From an uncultured Burkholderiales bacterium (lineage in GTDB: Bacteria; Pseudomonadota; Gammaproteobacteria; Burkholderiales; Burkholderiaceae_C), in the NCBI GenBank assembly GCA_903871545.1, contig CAIQHG010000080.1, positions 1 to 37,466 on the forward strand: DNA of 37,466 bases. Reading direction: 5' to 3'. Both the position numbers and the translations under genes were made by a program. How positions within the stretch are numbered: position 1 is the first letter of the stretch; every line of letters begins with the position of its first letter. The notes beneath the pieces are model-generated. The model was not told the origin of the DNA. It worked only from the letters and a program-made list of their open reading frames with translations, and did not search any database. Positions 33,456 to 37,466 of this stretch are shown one piece after another.

Positions 33456-35057
33456 TTAATCCTTGAGTTGAGATGCGATTCGCCTAACGATCTTAGGTGA
33501 ATCTGGGTCAATGTGAAACTTAAAGCGCTCCTCCTGCAGATGCAAATCGGCGGCTGTGAAACGGTCAAATCTTCTTAAATAATCCGCCCATGTTTCATAT
33601 ACAAAGTACTCAATAACTTGACCGGGATGCTCTGCATCTGCAAACAGGCTCCATGAGAGAGCACCTTGCTTGATCCTAGCAACCTTGGTTTGTTTCATTA
33701 TTTTTTTAAAATCCTCATCTCTTTGAGGGTCTATATGGTATTCGATTGAGATCATGACGGGTCCCTCGAAATGGTCAATCGGTCTAGAGGGGTTGGGCCG
33801 CTCAATTGGACAAACAGGTGACAAATCCTCGTCATCTTGCCCCGAAATAACAAGTCTGATAATATAAAACATAGATAAAAGCCCAAACACAGCGGCCAAT
33901 AAAACGCTGGCGACTACGCCGTAATGGGTTGCTACCTTGCCCCAAAAAGCTGCCCCAATGGCGCTTCCCCCCATTAAGCTCATTTGGTAAAAGGACATGG
34001 CTCTTGCTCTGATCCAGCCTGGGAGTGAGAATTGGGCGGTAACGGTGAGAGAGTTGGCAACAGTAAACCAAGACATCCCATAAATAACCATCAGCGGTAC
34101 AGCCTCCCAAAGGCTGGGCACCAGCACGATACAAATTGAGCTGACACACAGGACTAAGATTCCGTAATTTGAGAGTTGGTTGTTATTCCAAGAGTCCCGA
34201 AACCGTGGCAGTTGAGAGCCAGCAAGGATGGCCCCAAATCCAAGGCTAGACATTAAAAGGGTGAAGGTGTTTGCGTTGCCGTGAAAGTGAGATTTTGCAA
34301 GCAAGGGCAGTAAAGCAATCACACAAGAGGCTTGGAAGTAAAACAAAAAAGCACGAATCAAAATGAACCTCATCCGCGTGGATTGGCTCACGTATTGAAT
34401 TCCCAGGCGCATAGCCCCAAAAAAACGCTCACCTGGAAGGGCAGACTCAAAATGTTGGTACTTCCACTGCAAAACCACGTAAGTGGTGAGCAGACACAAA
34501 ACCATGTTCAGTCCAAACACATATTGGCTTCCAAGACTTGCGATGAAAATACCGGCTATCAAAGGCCCAATGATTCTTGAGGCGTTCATGGCCAAGCCGT
34601 TCAATGTCAATGCGCGCGCCAAATAATCCCTGTTAACCAAATCAGGAACGATTACGGCAAAGACGGGCCATCTCATAGCGAGCCCGATTCCGTTCATAAA
34701 AGTGAAAAACAGCAACGACTGGGCTGTCAATAAATCAAACACCATCAGGAAAGTGAGAATGGTTGCGTTCGCAGCCAACCACAGTTGAGTGATTACGAAG
34801 TATTTTTTTCTGTTCAAAATATCTGCAAGTGCACCACTTGGTACGCCCAAGAGAAGTACCGGTAAATTAGACGCTGTTTGAACAAGGGCAATTAGTAAGG
34901 GGGAATCGGTGAGGGTAGTCATCATCCACGCTGCAGCAACATCGTTCATCCACATGCACACATTGGCTATCAACCAGACTGTCCAAAGTGTTCTGAAAAC
35001 TTTGAATTTAAGTGGAGACAGCCAGTAGGGCAAGGTGTTTAATTTGGCTGTAAACAT
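33456..35057 (-). CDS. MFS_3-type exporter with C-terminal soluble alpha/beta domain
   Basis: A 533-residue protein. Residues 1-415 form an EntS/MFS_3-like exporter with about 12 membrane segments; VFRTLWTVWLIANVCMWMNDVAAAWMMTTL at the start and GVPSGALADILNRKKYF (motif A) are typical. After a Pro-rich linker (PIERPNPSRPIDHFEG) a soluble domain of about 100 residues follows, VMISIEYHIDPQRDEDFKKIMK...ALSWSLFADAEHPGQVIEYFVYETWADYLRRFDR. It looks like a dimeric alpha/beta-barrel (monooxygenase-like) fold. This tail occurs in the long MFS_3 form. Substrate unknown. The start lies 20 bp from the start of the divergent AlkB gene. Confidence 0.85.
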   Translation of the reverse strand: MFTAKLNTLPYWLSPLKFKVFRTLWTVWLIANVCMWMNDVAAAWMMTTLTDSPLLIALVQTASNLPVLLLGVPSGALADILNRKKYFVITQLWLAANATILTFLMVFDLLTAQSLLFFTFMNGIGLAMRWPVFAVIVPDLVNRDYLARALTLNGLAMNASRIIGPLIAGIFIASLGSQYVFGLNMVLCLLTTYVVLQWKYQHFESALPGERFFGAMRLGIQYVSQSTRMRFILIRAFLFYFQASCVIALLPLLAKSHFHGNANTFTLLMSSLGFGAILAGSQLPRFRDSWNNNQLSNYGILVLCVSSICIVLVPSLWEAVPLMVIYGMSWFTVANSLTVTAQFSLPGWIRARAMSFYQMSLMGGSAIGAAFWGKVATHYGVVASVLLAAVFGLLSMFYIIRLVISGQDDEDLSPVCPIERPNPSRPIDHFEGPVMISIEYHIDPQRDEDFKKIMKQTKVARIKQGALSWSLFADAEHPGQVIEYFVYETWADYLRRFDRFTAADLHLQEERFKFHIDPDSPKIVRRIASQLKD

Positions 35058-35077
35058 GGAAATATTAGAATTTTTTT

Positions 35078-35776
35078 ATGTTTAAAGAAAAAACAGTTCA
35101 GACAGATAATATGCCATTATCCCGTATTAGAACAAAATCGAAGAATCCCCCCTCAATTGCCTATATGACGCATCATAATCTTTTCGATTTCGATCCAAGT
35201 CTGAACCTCTTGCCTAAAGACGGGGAGGTCAATTATTACGGTCCCTTGTTTGATCCGAACACTTCGAACGTCTATTTTGATCAACTGCACAGTTCTGTGC
35301 CTTGGAGAGAGGATCAAGTCATGATGAATGGCAAGTTGATAACGACCGCTCGCAAAGTGGCCTGGATCGCTGACTCAGGGTTTTCTTATTCTTACTCTGG
35401 CACAACAAAAATCGCATCTGATTGGACCCCTGAGCTACTGCAGCTTAAAGCTAAGGTAGAGCAAATCACCAAAACAAGCTTTAATTCTTGTTTGTTGAAT
35501 TTGTACCACCACGGACTAGAGGGCATGGCTTGGCACAGCGATGATGAAGCCTCTTTGGGAAGTAGTGCAACGATTGCATCGCTTAGTTTTGGCGCAACGC
35601 GAAAGTTTGCTTTTCGCCACAAAGTAACCAAAGAGACTAGGGCGCTTATGCTAGAGCCCTCAAGTTTGTTGGTTATGAAGGGGGAGACTCAAAGGCATTG
35701 GCGTCATAGTCTTCTAACTTCAAAACAAGTTGCTCAGGCAAGGATTAATCTGACCTTTAGAGCAATCATACTTTGA
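35078..35776 (+). CDS. alkB: AlkB-family 2-oxoglutarate/Fe(II)-dependent dioxygenase
   Basis: A 232-residue dioxygenase of the AlkB type. Iron ligands are His153 and Asp155 in AWHSDDEASLG and His210 in RHWRHSLL. The 2-oxoglutarate-binding Arg222 and the second Arg228 lie in RINLTFR, with the spacing seen in AlkB. The segment NSCLLNLYHHGLEGM before the iron site and SLSFGATRKFAFRHK after it are typical. It removes alkyl groups from DNA or RNA bases by oxidative demethylation. The ATG used lies only 20 bp from the divergent MFS start; ATG codons at 35111 and 35165 are alternatives, as the first 30 residues do not look conserved. It may be closer to the ALKBH2/3-type than to E. coli AlkB. Confidence 0.88.
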   Translation: MFKEKTVQTDNMPLSRIRTKSKNPPSIAYMTHHNLFDFDPSLNLLPKDGEVNYYGPLFDPNTSNVYFDQLHSSVPWREDQVMMNGKLITTARKVAWIADSGFSYSYSGTTKIASDWTPELLQLKAKVEQITKTSFNSCLLNLYHHGLEGMAWHSDDEASLGSSATIASLSFGATRKFAFRHKVTKETRALMLEPSSLLVMKGETQRHWRHSLLTSKQVAQARINLTFRAIIL

Positions 35777-35811
35777 AGCTCAAACATCAGCTATTGCGGT
35801 TTTTCGCCTGG

Positions 35812-35836
35812 GAGGTGGGAATAATGCGTCCACCTC
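35812..35836. terminator. Inverted repeat between convergent genes
   Basis: GAGGTGG (35812-35818) and CCACCTC (35830-35836) form a perfect 7-bp stem with an 11-nt loop, between the convergent alkB and MFS genes. It lacks a proper T tract on either strand, so a terminator role is only possible. Confidence 0.35.
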
Positions 35837-35990
35837 AAAAAGCGTTTGTGCGCTTAGACTTGTTCGTATTCAGCTTTTTTCCCTGTCAACCAAGTGCCCA
35901 GTAAAATTTTAGATTTGAATTTAAAGTACAGATCAATCAGCCTTTACTGAACTATCCCCATGGCTAAAGAGAGGGGCTTGCGCGGCTCAT

Positions 35991-37241
35991 TTAGTCTAGT
36001 GTGTCAATTTCTTTAATAGAGGGAAATAGTTTCATCCAAATTAGCGCAATCAAAACAGTTCCGATTCCCCCTAATACTGCAGCATTCACAACGCCGAAAA
36101 CAGCAGCAGTAAGCCCACTCTCAAATCCCCCCAATTGGTTGGATGCGTTGATAAACAAAAAATTGACTGCACCCACTCGTCCCCTCATACTATCGGGGGT
36201 AGCAAGCTGCACCAGTGAGGAGCGTATGATCACGCTTACCATATCTGCTGCTCCCATTAAAGCCAATGCCACCAAAGACAGCCAAATCTGGTCTGAAACT
36301 GCGAAAACGACGGCTGCAACACCAAAGAGAATGACTGAATAAAACATTTTCATGCCTACTTTTTCTCTTAAAGCGAACCTGCTTAAATAAGCGGTCATCA
36401 ATAACGCACCTATTGCAGGCGCACTTCTCAAAAGTCCAAGACCCCAAGGTCCTGTTTGAAGGATATCTTTGGCATAAATGGGCAGTAAAGTAGTTGCCCC
36501 GCCCAACAACACGGCGAATAAATCCAGAGATAAAGTGCCGAGCAAGAGCGGGTTAGATTTGATAAAGCGTACTCCAGCGTAAACGCTGTCATTGTCAAAA
36601 TGCGCGTTCATGCTGTCTTTGTGATTGGGTAAAAGTGCCGAGTTATGCACCACGGTTTTATCTACTTTTATCATTCCGTTTATAAGGGATGCTAAAGCCC
36701 ACAATACGGCCATCAAAATAAACGGCGAACTTTTAGAAAATGCGAAGGCCATTCCTCCTATAGCGGGCCCCGCTACTGCGCCCATCTGGTAAATGGAGGA
36801 CCCAATGGTAGTGCCTTGCGTAATCATTCCGGCAGGTACTACACTTGGCATTAGAGCAGACGCTGCAGGCCCCTCAAATGCCATACAGATGCCGAGTACA
36901 GCTACACTCACAAAAATTTGACTCACGCTTAACCATCCACCCAAACTCCCCAGTGTTAAAAAGATAGCCGTAAGTGTTTCTACAAACTGGCATATTTGCA
37001 AAAGTCTTCGTCGATCGTATTTGTCTGTGGTGTGGCCGATAAGGAAGACAAAAAGCACGCTTGGTAAAAACTGTATAAGCCCAATCAACCCAAGGTCCAT
37101 GGCACTGTGAGTGAGTTCGTAAACTTGCCAACCAAGGGCTACGAATGCGATTTGGTAGGCTAGTTCGGAGCAACCACTGCCCAGAAAAAAGAAGAGAAAT
37201 GGTTTGTGACGAAACAAACCATAAGTGCTACTTTGGATCAT
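35991..37241 (-). CDS. MFS transporter, MFS_3 (EntS-like) type
   Basis: A 416-residue membrane protein with about 12 hydrophobic segments. FLFFFLGSGCSELAYQIAFVALGWQVYELTHSAMDLGLIGL at the start, GHTTDKYDRRRLL (motif A) and LVQLATPDSMRGRVGAVNFLFINASNQLGGFESG near the end are typical of this exporter group. It lacks the soluble C-terminal domain of the other MFS_3-type protein at 33456-35057. The substrate is unknown. No clear ribosome-binding site precedes the ATG. Confidence 0.9.
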   Translation of the reverse strand: MIQSSTYGLFRHKPFLFFFLGSGCSELAYQIAFVALGWQVYELTHSAMDLGLIGLIQFLPSVLFVFLIGHTTDKYDRRRLLQICQFVETLTAIFLTLGSLGGWLSVSQIFVSVAVLGICMAFEGPAASALMPSVVPAGMITQGTTIGSSIYQMGAVAGPAIGGMAFAFSKSSPFILMAVLWALASLINGMIKVDKTVVHNSALLPNHKDSMNAHFDNDSVYAGVRFIKSNPLLLGTLSLDLFAVLLGGATTLLPIYAKDILQTGPWGLGLLRSAPAIGALLMTAYLSRFALREKVGMKMFYSVILFGVAAVVFAVSDQIWLSLVALALMGAADMVSVIIRSSLVQLATPDSMRGRVGAVNFLFINASNQLGGFESGLTAAVFGVVNAAVLGGIGTVLIALIWMKLFPSIKEIDTLD

Positions 37242-37346
37242 TATTTGTATGAGTCGTAATTAAAAAAAGAGTGCTACGCGTCCTAGTATATGCTCCTCAA
37301 TTTGATGGCAGGTGGGTGCGTTGACCCAAAATTTTGACCTAAAGCT

Positions 37347-37394
37347 CAAACGTTATCTTATCGGATATGTGTGCTTAAGCCAAAATAACGTTTG
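37347..37394. promoter_or_regulatory. Perfect 10-bp inverted repeat enclosing a GCTTAAGC palindrome
   Basis: CAAACGTTAT (37347-37356) and ATAACGTTTG (37385-37394) are exact inverted copies 28 bases apart. Between them lies the palindrome GCTTAAGC (37373-37380). It is 106 bp upstream of the MFS start, near the window end. It could be a paired operator, a terminator or leader structure of the gene beyond the window. Confidence 0.5.
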
Positions 37395-37466
37395 TTTAAA
37401 AATGAGAATGGATCTAGGTCTAGAAATTCGGGATTCAATTTCTTAAGACATAATAGTTTGCTCCAA

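Noticed and set aside
33359..33568. Small minus-strand open frame with a Cys/His-containing end
   Set aside because: It overlaps the 3' end of the MFS exporter in another frame and has no family resemblance; probably a shadow.

Overview
The window looks like a chromosomal stretch from a low-GC betaproteobacterium, probably Burkholderiales and possibly a Polynucleobacter-like freshwater lineage. This is inference from the gene set: TRAP transporter, two BKACE enzymes, SoxB, DUF3820, a 'translational machinery protein' and an IS21-type element. There is no rRNA or other taxonomic marker. I saw no tRNA, rRNA or CRISPR array.

Positions 1-10.6 kb form an AT-rich accessory region. It opens with the C-terminal end of a Gln/Gly/Ser-rich tandem-repeat protein, whose true reading frame is frame 1, followed by a good terminator. 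A TMEM43-family membrane protein follows. A tight four-gene minus-strand operon (5113 to 2397) encodes exported proteins: an unknown, an astacin-type metalloprotease, a second zinc peptidase with a Tat-like signal, and an unknown. A divergent plus-strand group (5437-8450) encodes DUF4337, AIM24-family, DUF4436-like and small exported proteins and ends at a strong terminator (8498-8537). Three small genes follow.

An intact IS21-family element (10766-13508; istA and istB, 21-bp-periodic terminal boxes, TTTAA target duplication) sits 82 bp upstream of soxB, which has no other sox gene in the window.

From 15.6 to 33 kb is mostly a catabolic region. It holds a lambda-crystallin-type 3-hydroxyacid dehydrogenase next to a BKACE (beta-keto acid cleavage enzyme), an unrecognised 457-residue protein, an HMG-CoA-lyase-like enzyme, an RraA-family aldolase, a DHA2-type MFS transporter, a second BKACE and a complete DctP-DctQ-DctM TRAP transporter. 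A working model is uptake of an organic acid, oxidation to a beta-keto acid, acetyl-CoA-dependent cleavage to acetoacetate plus an acyl-CoA, and lyase or aldolase steps. The substrate is unknown. Between these genes lie a TPR-LicD fusion protein, a Cys-rich exported protein and UDP-glucose dehydrogenase, probably surface-polysaccharide functions. Several perfect palindromes lie at gene starts and are candidate operators.

The right end (33-37.4 kb) carries a DUF3820 protein, two MFS_3-type exporters and an AlkB-family dioxygenase. The best candidates for undescribed biology are the exported protease operon facing the TMEM43/DUF4337/AIM24/DUF4436 membrane group, and the two-BKACE gene neighbourhood with its unrecognised 457-residue protein.
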